Below, one piece after another: positions 37,362 to 46,272 of a stretch of DNA of 64,000 nucleotides (the stretch's first letter is position 1; each line of letters begins with the position of its first letter). The stretch comes from Sphaerimonospora thailandensis. GTDB lineage: Bacteria > Actinomycetota > Actinomycetes > Streptosporangiales > Streptosporangiaceae. The notes below the pieces were generated by a model. That model saw only the letters and a list, made by a program, of their open reading frames with translations. It searched no databases and was not told where the DNA came from. The stretch lies in the NCBI RefSeq assembly GCF_016863115.1, contig NZ_BOOG01000023.1, positions 47,605-111,604 on the forward strand, written 5' to 3'. The translations under genes and the position numbers were made by a program.

Positions 37362-38048
37362 TCACCCATTGGGGTGATCAGGCTGGACCAATCCCGTTTC
37401 GTACGCGTAGACGACGGCCTGGGCGCGGTCGCGCAGGTTCAGCTTGGCGAGGACCCGGCCGAGGTGGGTCTTCACGGTCGCCTCGGCGAGGTGCAGCCGC
37501 CCGGCGATCTCGGTGTTCGACAGCCCCCGGGCCACGAGGAGGAGGACCTCGCGCTCGCGTGCCGTCAGCACGTCCGCGTCCCGCTTCCCCCGGGCCTCGC
37601 CATCCGGGAGGTGCGTGGCGAAGCGGTCGAGCAGACGGCGGGTCGTGCTGGGCGCGACCACCGCGTCACCGGAGTGGACCGAGTGGATCGCGCTGATCAG
37701 TTCGGCCGGCGGCACGTCCTTGAGCAGGAACCCCGACGCGCCGGCCTTGATGGCCGCGAACGCGTACTCGTCAAGGTCGAAAGTGGTCAGGATGAGCACC
37801 TTCGGCCCATCCGACGTCGCGCAGATGCGGCGGGCCGCCTCGACGCCGTCCATCCGCGGCATGCGCACGTCCATCAGCACCACGTCGGCCTCGACGGCGC
37901 CGTCGAGGCCGACTCCCTTGAGGGCCTCGACGGCCGCCTGCCCGTCCGGAGCCTCGCCGACGACCTCGATGTCCGGCTGAGCGCCCAGAACCATCCGGAA
38001 GCCGGCCCGCACCAGCTCCTGATCATCGACCAGCATCACCCGAATCAT
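37362..38048 (-). CDS. NarL/LuxR-family response regulator
   Basis: The 228-residue protein has a receiver domain with the acidic pair DD at 8-9, phospho-acceptor D60 (VVLMDVRMP), the switch Thr in LTTFD and the Lys in LLKDVPP. The LuxR helix-turn-helix follows (LTAREREVLLLVARGLSNTE, then TVKTHLGRVLAKL). It lies 36 bp downstream of its histidine kinase. The likely target is the adjacent ABC operon promoter. Confidence 0.93.
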   Translation of the reverse strand: MIRVMLVDDQELVRAGFRMVLGAQPDIEVVGEAPDGQAAVEALKGVGLDGAVEADVVLMDVRMPRMDGVEAARRICATSDGPKVLILTTFDLDEYAFAAIKAGASGFLLKDVPPAELISAIHSVHSGDAVVAPSTTRRLLDRFATHLPDGEARGKRDADVLTAREREVLLLVARGLSNTEIAGRLHLAEATVKTHLGRVLAKLNLRDRAQAVVYAYETGLVQPDHPNG

Positions 38049-38084
38049 CGCCGTCCCGTTCTCTCGTCTCCACCGGTCTCTCGG

Positions 38085-39269
38085 CTACACCGGCACACCG
38101 AGCGGGATCCGGGCGACGACCTGGAAGCCTCCGCCCGGGTGAGGGCCCGCCTCGACGCTCCCGCCGTACATCGAGGCCCGCTCCCGCATGCCGATCAGCC
38201 CGTGGCCGCCCTCGGCGCGCGGGGCCGCCGCGCCCCGGCCGTCATCGACGATCCGCAGCACGGCCTCGCCCGCGCCGTACGTGATCTCGACCCTGGCCCG
38301 GACATCGGGGCCGCCATGCTTGAGGGTATTGGTCAGCGCCTCCTGGACGATCCGGTAGATCGTGAGTTGCTCACCCTCGGGCAGGTCGCGCGGGGTGCCC
38401 GAGACCTCGATCTCGACCGGCAGCCCCGAGTCGCGGACCTGCCGGACCAGTTCGCCGAGCTGGGCGACGCCCGGCTGCGGCGCGTACTCCTCGGCCGGAC
38501 TGCCCGCGTTCTGCCTGAGCACCCCGACCAGCCGCCGCATCTCCGCCAGCGCCTGCCGCCCGGTCCCGGAGATCGCCCGCAGTGCGTGGCGGGTCTGCTC
38601 GGGGTCGCTGTCGAGGGCGTACGCCGCGCCGTCGGCCTGCACGACCATCACGCTGACGTTGTGCGCGACCACGTCATGCAACTCCCGGGCGATGCGGGCC
38701 CGTTCGGCGGCGGCCGCGATGCGCGCCTGCTGGTCCCGCTCCAGCTCCGCCCGCTCGGCCCGCTCCAGCAAGCTGTCGACGTAGCGTCGCCGCGTGTTGG
38801 AGTAGATCCCGGTGATCCAGATGGTGACCACGAACACCGACGTGGTCAGGAACGGCTGGGTGACCTCGTTTCCCCACCGGAGCATGGCGAGCAGCAACCC
38901 GAGTTCGGCGACCAGGCCGGCGGCCACCGCCCAGGCGGTCGCGCACCGGGCGGCCACGCCGTACATCGCGACCAGGACGGCCAGGTTCGCCGGCGCGATG
39001 GTGATGTTGGCCAGCCACTGGCCGAAACAGATGAGCGCGATGATCGCGAACACCTCGCGGGGGCGGCTCCGCCGCCAGGTCAGCGGCAGGAGCAGGGCGA
39101 CCGTGAGTGGCAGCAGACCGGCTACGCCGATGTGCGTGAAGTGTTCCCGTGGATAGGCATTGGCGTAGATCTCCAGGGTGAGCAGGGAGAGCAGCCACAG
39201 GGGTGAGACCGTGAGGACGTCCACCACCTTCGTGTGGCGCCGACCCCACGCGCGCAATCTGCCGAACAC
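38085..39269 (-). CDS. Histidine kinase, HisKA_3 (NarX/DesK) family
   Basis: The 394-residue protein has several hydrophobic helices (about 20-155) as sensor, a coiled linker and the dimerisation box with phospho-acceptor H198 (ARELHDVVAHN). A HATPase follows with N-box QEALTNTLKHG, DDGRG and GHGLIGMRERA. No extracellular domain of size is present, so it probably senses within the membrane, as in kinases guarding against envelope damage. A TACAGT box 7 nt before GTG 39269 suggests leaderless translation. Confidence 0.92.
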   Translation of the reverse strand: MFGRLRAWGRRHTKVVDVLTVSPLWLLSLLTLEIYANAYPREHFTHIGVAGLLPLTVALLLPLTWRRSRPREVFAIIALICFGQWLANITIAPANLAVLVAMYGVAARCATAWAVAAGLVAELGLLLAMLRWGNEVTQPFLTTSVFVVTIWITGIYSNTRRRYVDSLLERAERAELERDQQARIAAAAERARIARELHDVVAHNVSVMVVQADGAAYALDSDPEQTRHALRAISGTGRQALAEMRRLVGVLRQNAGSPAEEYAPQPGVAQLGELVRQVRDSGLPVEIEVSGTPRDLPEGEQLTIYRIVQEALTNTLKHGGPDVRARVEITYGAGEAVLRIVDDGRGAAAPRAEGGHGLIGMRERASMYGGSVEAGPHPGGGFQVVARIPLGVPV

Positions 39270-39276
39270 GGGTTCA

Positions 39277-39282
39277 ACTGTA
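39277..39282 (-). promoter_or_regulatory. -10 box for the leaderless histidine kinase
   Basis: TACAGT on the minus strand is 7 nt before GTG 39269. Confidence 0.45.
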
Positions 39283-39376
39283 CGTATCCCCAGCTCAGCC
39301 AGGGTCCACCTGAAGTCGGATCCCCGCCTACGACTCAGGTCGCAGCCGTGCGCTTCTCACGGAGGGTGGAGCTGAG

Positions 39377-39450
39377 TGGGGTCGACGAGATTCGAACTCG
39401 CACTGGACGGCACCTAAAACCGTTGCCTCGACCGATTGGGCTACGACCCC
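39377..39450 (-). tRNA. tRNA-Leu-like gene, anticodon UAG, short variable arm
   Basis: The 74-nt cloverleaf closes: 7-bp acceptor GGGGTCG/CGACCCC, U8-A9, D arm with GG in the loop, 5-bp anticodon stem ACGGT/GCCGT around TTTAGGT (anticodon UAG, codon CUA), T arm GCGAG-TTCGAAT-CTCGT, discriminator A. Bacterial leucine tRNAs normally carry a long variable arm, but here it is only five nt (CCAGT). CCA is not encoded. It sits between the histidine kinase and bcp. Whether it is charged with leucine is uncertain. Confidence 0.75.
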
Positions 39451-39602
39451 TCTTCCTTTTCCTTTGCCCGCGAAATTCTCTGTTTGAGAATGGCAGTTCG
39501 GGCAGAGGAGTCGGAGTTTTATTTTCTCTTGTAGAGCCGATTCGGCTGCGCCCATCCTACCGCGTGCCCGGAGGTCGGAGATCCGCGCCGGCCGCGGGCG
39601 GA

Positions 39603-40070
39603 TCAGGAAAGGGCGAGGTCTTTCAGGAGGCGGGCGACGTGGCCGGTGGCCTTCACGTTGTAGAGGGCCTTCTCCACCTTGCCGTCGGCGTCGATGACGA
39701 AAGTCGAGCGGATGACACCCATGATCTTCTTGCCGTAGTTCAGCTTCTCGCCGTACGCGCCGTAGGCCTTGTGCACCTCGAGATCCGGGTCGGACAGCAG
39801 CGGGAAGGTGAGCGCGTCACGCTCGCGGAACTGCTGGAGCTTGGCGGGCTTGTCCTTGGACACGCCGAGCACGACCACGTCCTTGCCCGTCAGCGCGTCC
39901 AGGTTGTCGCGGAAGTCGCAGGCCTGCTTGGTGCAGCCGGGCGTCATCGCGGCCGGGTAGAAGTACAGGATGACCCGCCTGCCGCGGAACGACTCCAGCG
40001 AGACCTCGTTCTCGTCGGCGTCGGTGAGGGTGAAATCCGGCGCGGCGTCGCCGATCTCGAGCCTGCTCAT
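39603..40070 (-). CDS. bcp: Thioredoxin-dependent thiol peroxidase (Bcp/PrxQ)
   Basis: The 155-residue peroxiredoxin reduces hydroperoxides. Peroxidatic C46 and resolving C51 are in PGCTKQACDFRD, the PrxQ spacing of four residues. FYPAAMTPGC has Ala where many homologues have Lys-Asp before the Thr. A perfect AAGGAGG is 5 nt before ATG 40070; ATG 40073 directly upstream is less well spaced. It is divergent from the DUF3618 gene. Confidence 0.93.
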   Translation of the reverse strand: MSRLEIGDAAPDFTLTDADENEVSLESFRGRRVILYFYPAAMTPGCTKQACDFRDNLDALTGKDVVVLGVSKDKPAKLQQFRERDALTFPLLSDPDLEVHKAYGAYGEKLNYGKKIMGVIRSTFVIDADGKVEKALYNVKATGHVARLLKDLALS

Positions 40071-40215
40071 CATGGCCTCCTTCAGGAACCCGGGAAACCC
40101 CGGCTTTCAGGGCACGCGGTGGGCGTCTGATCCACGCTACCGGTTCCACCGCTGCGCGCGGCGCACACGAGACCTGGCAGACTGATCGCAGACGAGTACA
40201 CAGGAGGGGGATCGC

Positions 40216-40542
40216 ATGGCGGACACCGATCCCGATGCGCTGGAGCGGCAGATCGAGCGCACCAGGGCGGAGCTCGCGCGCACGGTGGACGCCATCGCCG
40301 ACCGGGTGAGCCCGAAGCGGGTGGCGGAGCGAGAAGTGGCCAAGGCGAAGGCCAACGCCAAGCAGTTCGTCACGTCCTTCGAGGATCTCCTGCGCGGCCA
40401 TCCCCGCAGGTTCACCACCTACGCCCCGATCGACGAAGTGGGACCGCCGCGGACTCCGAGCATGGGGCCGCTGCTCATCGGCATCGGCGCGGCCGTGGCG
40501 ATCGGTGCGGCGGTCGTGCTGCTGCGCCGTCGCGCTCGCTGA
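40216..40542 (+). CDS. DUF3618 family membrane protein
   Basis: The 108-residue protein starts with the DUF3618 motif DALERQIERTRAELARTVDAIADRVSP and ends with one transmembrane helix (about 84-102) and a basic tail. AGGAGGGGG precedes the ATG. As I recall, bcp neighbours DUF3618 in other actinobacteria, including mycobacteria. Function unknown. Confidence 0.9.
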   Translation: MADTDPDALERQIERTRAELARTVDAIADRVSPKRVAEREVAKAKANAKQFVTSFEDLLRGHPRRFTTYAPIDEVGPPRTPSMGPLLIGIGAAVAIGAAVVLLRRRAR

Positions 40543-40563
40543 GCAGGACCGCCCAGCCGGGAG

Positions 40564-41766
40564 TCAGAGGAAGGTCCTGCCCTCGCCGCGGTAGGTGGGG
40601 AGCTCGCCGACGACCCGGTCGCCCTCGATCAGGTGGAGGCTCGCGAACCGCTCGCTGAGCTCGCCCGCCTTCGCGTGCCGGAACCAGACGCGGTCGCCCA
40701 CGCGCAGATCGGCCGCGGCCTCGCCCAGCAGCGGTGTCTGCACCTCGCCCGCGCCCTCGTTCGGGTCGTACCGCAGCCCGTCCGGCAGGTACGGCTGGGG
40801 CAGGCGCGTGGGACCGGGCGGCCCTGAGGCGTGATAGCCTCCGCCGAGCACGGTCGCCACGTGCGGGCCGGGCCGGCGCACCACGGGCAGCGCGAACAGC
40901 GCGGCGGGACGGCCGGTGAAGTTCCGATAGAAGTCGAACAGCCGGGGGTGGAACAGCCCGGAACCCGCCGCCACCTCGGTGATCGCCCGTTCCCGCACCG
41001 TCTTCTCGATGCTCCCCGTGCCGCCGCCGTTGACGAACTCCAGGTCGGCGATCCGCCGTACGGCCTGCACGATCCGGCCGCGCCGCCTGACCAGCTCCCG
41101 CTGCGACCTGCCCTGCATCCAGCGCACCAGAGCGCCGTACGCCCCCGGGACGTCGTCGCCGACGCCGGCGATCTGCCCCTCGTACGACATGAGTCCGACA
41201 AGCCGCAGACCGGGACGTTTGGTGATGTCGGCGGCGAGGGCCGCGGCCTGCTCCGGCGAGCGTACGGGCGAGCGCAGCGCGCCGGCCCGGAGTTTCCCGG
41301 CGAAGGCCACGAAGGCGGCGTCGATGTCCAGGCACACCCGGATCGGGTGGGCGAGCCCGAGACCGCCGACGACGCCGTCGATCAGATCCAGGTGCTCGGG
41401 GGAGTCGACCATCACGGTGATCTCGCGGGCGGCGCGCTCGTCGGAGCCGAGGGCGCGCAGGGCGTCCCGATCCACGGTGGGATAGGCGACCAGCACGTCG
41501 CGCAGCCCGGTGGAGACCAGCCAGAGGGCCTCGGACAGGGTGAACGCCATGATCCCGGAGAAGCCTTCCATGGCGAGGACCCGTTCCAGGATCGCCCGGC
41601 AGCGGATCGACTTGCTGGCCACCCGGATCGGCTTGCCGTGCGCCCGCCGGACCATGTCCGCGGCGTTGGCCAGCAGGGCGTCCATGTCCAGGACGGCGAA
41701 GGGGGGTTCCAGCGCGGCGGTGGCGATGTCCAGGCGTTCACGCGCGAGGTGCCGATGGTCGTGCAT
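40564..41766 (-). CDS. Alanine-racemase-fold PLP enzyme (amino acid deaminase/D-threonine aldolase-like)
   Basis: The 400-residue protein has a fold-type III PLP barrel: PPFAVLDMDALLANAADMVRRA, the probable PLP lysine in RVASKSIRCRAI, and a glycine-rich phosphate site LEFVNGGGTGS. The C-terminal domain has VLGGGYHASG and RVGDRVWFRHAKAGEL, as in D-threonine aldolase-like enzymes. Substrate unknown. A TAAGCT box lies 6 nt before ATG 41766 and no Shine-Dalgarno is evident. It converges on DUF3618. Confidence 0.82.
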   Translation of the reverse strand: MHDHRHLARERLDIATAALEPPFAVLDMDALLANAADMVRRAHGKPIRVASKSIRCRAILERVLAMEGFSGIMAFTLSEALWLVSTGLRDVLVAYPTVDRDALRALGSDERAAREITVMVDSPEHLDLIDGVVGGLGLAHPIRVCLDIDAAFVAFAGKLRAGALRSPVRSPEQAAALAADITKRPGLRLVGLMSYEGQIAGVGDDVPGAYGALVRWMQGRSQRELVRRRGRIVQAVRRIADLEFVNGGGTGSIEKTVRERAITEVAAGSGLFHPRLFDFYRNFTGRPAALFALPVVRRPGPHVATVLGGGYHASGPPGPTRLPQPYLPDGLRYDPNEGAGEVQTPLLGEAAADLRVGDRVWFRHAKAGELSERFASLHLIEGDRVVGELPTYRGEGRTFL

Positions 41767-41772
41767 GCCCGC

Positions 41773-41778
41773 AGCTTA
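41773..41778 (-). promoter_or_regulatory. -10 box for the leaderless PLP enzyme gene
   Basis: TAAGCT on the minus strand is 6 nt before ATG 41766. Confidence 0.4.
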
Positions 41779-41957
41779 GTACCGGCGCGGCCGATTTTCA
41801 TGAGCCGAGTTCATGTTATCTCCATCCCAAACTCCGGCTGCGCAAAGTCCACGCCATCTGTCCCCCAAGATCGCCCAGTCCCGGCGGGTGACCGGACGCC
41901 TCGCGCCCCGCCCGCGTGTACCTATTCATGACCAGGTAAGAGAGGGGTGAGGGACGG

Positions 41958-42575
41958 GTGAGTGTCGTCCAAGATCTTGTCACGGGCTTTCCGCCCGAGG
42001 ACGCGGCCGGCTCCGACCCGGCCGCGCGGGCGCTGTGGCCGGGCCGCACGCCGGCGGGGATCACGGTGGCCGCCGTGCTCTCCCTGCTCGCCTGGGCGGT
42101 GCTCGCCGAGATCGTCGCCGCCATGGCAGGCCTCGCCGTACGGCCGTCGGCGCTGTGGCCGCCGGTGCGGCGGGTGCTGTCGGTGACCTTCGGCGATCCC
42201 GTCGTCCCGGCCGTCGCGATGGCCGTGATCGTATGCGGGGCAGGGCTGACGGCCCTGGCCGTCATTCCCGGACGGCCCAGGCTGGTGCCGCTGGAGGGCG
42301 ACGATCCGCTGCTCGTCATCGGCCTCACCCGGTCCGGCCTGCGCCGTACGCTCGCCGCCGCCGCATGGGAAGCGGTGGACGGCGAGGGTTTCTCCGTCGA
42401 GCACGTCGGCGTGCGCGTCCTGCGCAGGCAGATCGAGGTCACCGTGGAGACCGACGCGGACCGGGCCGGGGAGCTGCTCCGCGAGGTCGGCGCCGCCGTC
42501 GGCGACCGGCTCTCCGGCCTCGGCGCGCAGGGCCACCACGAGGTGGTCGTACGGCTGCGCGGAAGGAGGACGTGA
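41958..42575 (+). CDS. DUF6286-like membrane protein
   Basis: The 205-residue protein has two transmembrane helices (about 34-55 and 79-102) and a C-terminal cytoplasmic alpha/beta domain (about 115-205, with RTLAAAAWEAVDGEGFSV). This matches DUF6286 proteins that usually accompany Asp23/Gls24 envelope-stress proteins. No Asp23/Gls24 gene is visible nearby, which is odd. GTG 41958 has GAGGG upstream. The next gene follows by 2 bp. Confidence 0.65.
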   Translation: MSVVQDLVTGFPPEDAAGSDPAARALWPGRTPAGITVAAVLSLLAWAVLAEIVAAMAGLAVRPSALWPPVRRVLSVTFGDPVVPAVAMAVIVCGAGLTALAVIPGRPRLVPLEGDDPLLVIGLTRSGLRRTLAAAAWEAVDGEGFSVEHVGVRVLRRQIEVTVETDADRAGELLREVGAAVGDRLSGLGAQGHHEVVVRLRGRRT

Positions 42576-42577
42576 CG

Positions 42578-43081
42578 ATGCGCTCACATCTGCGCGCACA
42601 TCTGCGTTCGCATTTGGGGAACCGGGTCGGGATCGGGCTGGTGGGCCTGGCCCTCGTCGGCGGGGGCGGTTATGTGATGTCCGTCCGGCTCGACCGGCCG
42701 CACGACCCGGTCATGGACCTCGCCTCGCTCACCGCAGGCAGGCCCTGGGCGTGGCCGTTGGCCGCCGGGGTCGCCCTGCTGCTCGCGCTGGCCGCGACCC
42801 GCTGGCTCCTTTCCGCGCTGGGCTGGCGGCGCTGCGGAAGCCGTACGGCATCGGGCATCGCGATGCTGGGCGTGGCGCTGAGGGGCGTCGACGGCATCGC
42901 CGGGATCAAGGTCAGGATCGTGGGCGAGCGCAGGATGCGGGTGTCGCTGTCGCTGCGGCCGGAGGCCGATCTGCCCGAGGTGGTCGCCCGCCTCGACCGC
43001 TCGGCGATCTCACGGGCGCGCGGCGCGGTCGGCCTGCCGGACCTTCCCGCCGTCGCCCGCCTGCACGTCCGCCGCCGCTGA
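42578..43081 (+). CDS. AmaP-like membrane protein
   Basis: The 167-residue protein has two transmembrane helices (about 17-36 and 56-78) and a C-terminal domain of about 85 residues, similar in design to the alkaline-shock membrane anchor AmaP. Assignment is by layout and by the DUF6286 neighbour. AGGAGG is 8 nt before ATG 42578. The first 12 residues are a small duplication ([12 protein letters not shown]). Its last 72 bp overlap the end of the convergent membrane enzyme gene. Confidence 0.6.
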   Translation: MRSHLRAHLRSHLGNRVGIGLVGLALVGGGGYVMSVRLDRPHDPVMDLASLTAGRPWAWPLAAGVALLLALAATRWLLSALGWRRCGSRTASGIAMLGVALRGVDGIAGIKVRIVGERRMRVSLSLRPEADLPEVVARLDRSAISRARGAVGLPDLPAVARLHVRRR

Positions 43082-44425
43082 CCGCGCTGCTCGCCGGACT
43101 CCCAGGGCGAGACCGGCGGCCAGGCAGGCGAGGGGCACGACGGGCACCACATAGCGGTGATCGAAGGCCGCGATGAGCGGCGGCAGCATCAGCAGGGCCG
43201 TCGCGGCGGCCAACGGCAGCAGTGCGGCCCACCGTCGGGCGATCACGCCGCAGAGCCCGGCCAGCAGGATCGCGGCCAGCACCGGCCCGCGCACGAACCC
43301 GGCCTGCTGGTAGGCGCGCAGCCAGCCGGCGTACGGCTCCACGACGCGGGTCGCGCCGGACGAACCCTGATAGGCCGTGGTCAGCTCCGTCGCGGTACGG
43401 CCCGCCGAGGCGATCTTCTCGTTGAACGGCTTGATCGTCTCGGGGAAGACGTAGGCGCTCTGCGGGCCCGGCGAGGGATAGACCCTCCGGTCCCACTCGA
43501 ACGCCCACAGCGCGTCGCGCAGCCCGGTGAGCAGGAAGTCGACCGGCTGGCTGCGGATCGCGAGTGAGGCGAACTCCCCGGCGAGGCGTTCCCGGTCCTT
43601 GCCCGCACGCTGAAGGGGAGAGCCGGCGTCCCAGATGTAGGCGGGGGCGGCCATCCGGGGCCCCGGCGGCGGGCACAGCACGGCGAGCTCCTTCGCCGGC
43701 CGCATCACCGCGCAGTCGGCGAATGTCATCGTGCGCGACCACAACCAGGCGTTGCTGCCGCCCATGCCGTACGACCCGTGGGCGCTGTGGAACCAGATGG
43801 CGTAGCCGCCCAGCACGGCGGAGGCGGCGGCCAGCCCGGCGAGGGCGGCGCGCCATCGCGCCCGCCCGGGGAACAGCACGAGCAGGGCGAGCAGCGCTAG
43901 CACGATCAGCGGCAGCCCGATCGTCCGGGTGATCGTGGCGAGCCCCAGCAGGAGCAGCGCCGTGACGGCCGCCCACAGCGGCGGGCGCGGCCACCACAGC
44001 AGGAGCGTCACCGCCGCCACGACCAGGGCCGTGAAGAGCAGGTCGGCCATGACGAGGTGCTCGAGCTGGATCTGGTGCGCGTCCAGCAGCACCGGCGTCG
44101 CGGCCAGCGCCGCGCCCCAGCCCGGCAGCGCCGTACGGCGCCGCAGCACGGCGTAGACGCAGCCGGCGATGCCCAGGCCGAGCAGGTGCTGGGCGACCGT
44201 GACGGCTGTGAGACTGTGCAGCGGGCTCAGCGCCCACAAGAACAACGAGTAGCCCGAGGGCCTGGACCGCAGGGGTTGCAGGTCCAGGGCCGAGCTGAGA
44301 TAGGCGAACGAGTCGGCCCAGAACCACAGGGCCGGGCGGTAGCCGAGGACGGCCGGCGCGCGCAGCGCGACGCCCAGGGTCAGCACGACCAGGAACGCCC
44401 GGTGTGCCCTCACTCGTGCACCCAC
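43010..44425 (-). CDS. GT39/ArnT-like multi-pass glycosyltransferase-type membrane protein
   Basis: The 471-residue protein has about 10 hydrophobic helices. The first loop contains [17 protein letters not shown], with an Asp where polyprenyl-phosphate-mannose transferases keep a catalytic acid, and [20 protein letters not shown] follows in the family pattern. A large loop (about 225-370) lies between helices. Likely function is transfer of a sugar from polyprenyl phosphate at the outer face. GTG 44425 is preceded by GAGGAGGAG; TTG 44428 is an alternative. It runs in the same direction as sdaA, 61 bp upstream. Confidence 0.72.
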   Translation of the reverse strand: MGARVRAHRAFLVVLTLGVALRAPAVLGYRPALWFWADSFAYLSSALDLQPLRSRPSGYSLFLWALSPLHSLTAVTVAQHLLGLGIAGCVYAVLRRRTALPGWGAALAATPVLLDAHQIQLEHLVMADLLFTALVVAAVTLLLWWPRPPLWAAVTALLLLGLATITRTIGLPLIVLALLALLVLFPGRARWRAALAGLAAASAVLGGYAIWFHSAHGSYGMGGSNAWLWSRTMTFADCAVMRPAKELAVLCPPPGPRMAAPAYIWDAGSPLQRAGKDRERLAGEFASLAIRSQPVDFLLTGLRDALWAFEWDRRVYPSPGPQSAYVFPETIKPFNEKIASAGRTATELTTAYQGSSGATRVVEPYAGWLRAYQQAGFVRGPVLAAILLAGLCGVIARRWAALLPLAAATALLMLPPLIAAFDHRYVVPVVPLACLAAGLALGVRRAARSAAADVQAGDGGKVRQADRAARP

Positions 44426-44486
44426 CAAGGGATACTCCTCCTCGCCAGGCTGTCATCGGGGGCTGTGATGCGGGGAGTGGCGGAGA

Positions 44487-45857
44487 TCAGCACTCGATGA
44501 CGTTGACGGCGAGGCCGCCGCGCGAGGTCTCCTTGTATTTGTCGAGCATGTCCCTGCCGGTGTCCCGCATCGTCTTGATGGCCTTGTCGAGCGCCACGAA
44601 GTGCCGGCCGTCGCCTCGCAGCGCGATCCGGGAGGCGGCGATCGCCTTGATCGAGGCTACCGCGTTGCGCTCGATGCACGGGATCTGCACCAGACCGCCG
44701 ATGGGATCGCAGGTGAGACCGAGGTTGTGCTCGATCCCGATCTCCGCGGCGTTCTCCACCTGCTCGGGGGTGCCGCCCAGCACCTCGGTCAGGCCGGCCG
44801 CCGCCATGGAGCAGGCCGAGCCGACCTCCCCCTGACAGCCGACCTCCGCCCCCGAGATGGAGGCGTTCTCCTTGAACAGCACGCCGATCGCCCCGGCGGT
44901 GAGGAGGAAGCGCACGATGCCGTCATCGCTCGCGCCGGGGACGAACCTCGTGTAGTAGGACAGCACGGCGGGCACGATCCCGGCGGCGCCGTTGGTCGGC
45001 GCGGTGACGATCCGGCCGCCCGCCGCGTTCTCCTCGTTCACGGCGAGAGCGAACAGCGTCACCCAGTCCATCGCGCGCAACGGATCGGCGTCGCCCTCGC
45101 TGCGTAGTCTGCGATAGAGCTGGTTGGCCCGGCGCCGGACCTTGAGACCGCCCGGCAGCACGCCCTCGCGGGTGCTGCCACGCTGCACGCACTCGGCCAT
45201 GACCGACCACAGACGCAGCAGGCCGTCCTGGATCTCCTGCGGGCTCCGGCCGAAGGCCTGCTCGTTCTCCAGCATCACGCCGGAGATCGAAAGACCCGTG
45301 TCGGCGCACCGCTCCAGCAACTGGACCCCTGTCGTGAACGGGTGCGGCAGGACCGTGTCGTCGGGCTTGATCCGGTCGGCGCCCGTCGCGTTCTCGTCCA
45401 CCACGAAGCCGCCGCCGACCGAGTAGTAGATCTTCTCGCGCAGCACGGTGTCGCCCAGGAAGGCGGTGAAGCGCATGCCGTTGGGGTGGTGCGGCAGCGA
45501 CACCTTCCGCTCGAAGACGAGGTCCTCGCCGACGACGAACGGGATCTCGTGCGTGCCGTACACCCTGACCGTGCCGCTCGCCCGGATCGCGGCGAGCCTG
45601 TCCTCGACGGTGTCCACGTCGACGAGCTCGGGCTTCTCACCAGACAGGCCGAGCAGGACGGCCTTGTCGCTGCCGTGGCCCTTGCCGGTCAGCCCGAGTG
45701 AGCCGTACAGGACGGCCTCGACGCGGGTGACCTTCTCCAGCAGCCCGTCGTCGTGCAGGCCCCTGGCGAATTTGTGCGCCGCGGCCATCGGGCCGCCCGT
45801 GTGCGAGCTGGACGGCCCGATCCCCACCTTGAACAGGTCGAAGACACTGATCGCCAT
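44487..45857 (-). CDS. sdaA: L-serine dehydratase, iron-sulfur type
   Basis: The 456-residue single-chain enzyme deaminates L-serine to pyruvate using a 4Fe-4S cluster. The beta domain begins [20 protein letters not shown]; the alpha domain has [17 protein letters not shown] and [18 protein letters not shown], holding the cluster Cys. It follows gcvH by 25 bp, so glycine excess sensed by the upstream riboswitch probably also induces serine breakdown. Confidence 0.95.
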   Translation of the reverse strand: MAISVFDLFKVGIGPSSSHTGGPMAAAHKFARGLHDDGLLEKVTRVEAVLYGSLGLTGKGHGSDKAVLLGLSGEKPELVDVDTVEDRLAAIRASGTVRVYGTHEIPFVVGEDLVFERKVSLPHHPNGMRFTAFLGDTVLREKIYYSVGGGFVVDENATGADRIKPDDTVLPHPFTTGVQLLERCADTGLSISGVMLENEQAFGRSPQEIQDGLLRLWSVMAECVQRGSTREGVLPGGLKVRRRANQLYRRLRSEGDADPLRAMDWVTLFALAVNEENAAGGRIVTAPTNGAAGIVPAVLSYYTRFVPGASDDGIVRFLLTAGAIGVLFKENASISGAEVGCQGEVGSACSMAAAGLTEVLGGTPEQVENAAEIGIEHNLGLTCDPIGGLVQIPCIERNAVASIKAIAASRIALRGDGRHFVALDKAIKTMRDTGRDMLDKYKETSRGGLAVNVIEC

Positions 45858-45882
45858 TGATCTGGTCTCTATTCAGGATTTC

Positions 45883-46272
45883 TTAGGACTCGCCGGAGAT
45901 GAACGCGCCGTACTCGGCGGCGGACAGCACCTCGTCCGGCTCGTGCTCGATGCGGACACGGAACAGCCAGCCCTCGCCGTACGGGTCGGAGTTGACCAGG
46001 GACGGATCGTCCACCACGGCGGGGTTGGTCTCCACGACCTCACCGTCCACAGGGGAGAAGATGTCGCTCACCGACTTGGTCGACTCGACCTCGCCCACCG
46101 CGTCACCGGCGGTGACGGTGGCCCCCACCTCGGGCACCTGAACGTAGACCACGTCACCGAGCTGTTCGGCCGCGTGCGCGGTGATGCCGACGGTCACGGT
46201 CATGCCGTCGTCCAGCCCGGCCAACCACTCGTGCTCCTTGGTGTAGCTCAGGTCCTCGGGAATGCTGCTCAC
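45883..46272 (-). CDS. gcvH: Glycine cleavage system H protein
   Basis: The 129-residue lipoyl carrier shuttles the aminomethyl group between the P, T and L proteins. The lipoylation site is the Lys in [16 protein letters not shown]. Typical ends are YTKEHEWL and [13 protein letters not shown] 46272 overlaps the gcvT stop (GTGA), with GGAGGAG 5 nt upstream, so the two are coupled. gcvP is not in the window. Confidence 0.95.
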   Translation of the reverse strand: MSSIPEDLSYTKEHEWLAGLDDGMTVTVGITAHAAEQLGDVVYVQVPEVGATVTAGDAVGEVESTKSVSDIFSPVDGEVVETNPAVVDDPSLVNSDPYGEGWLFRVRIEHEPDEVLSAAEYGAFISGES

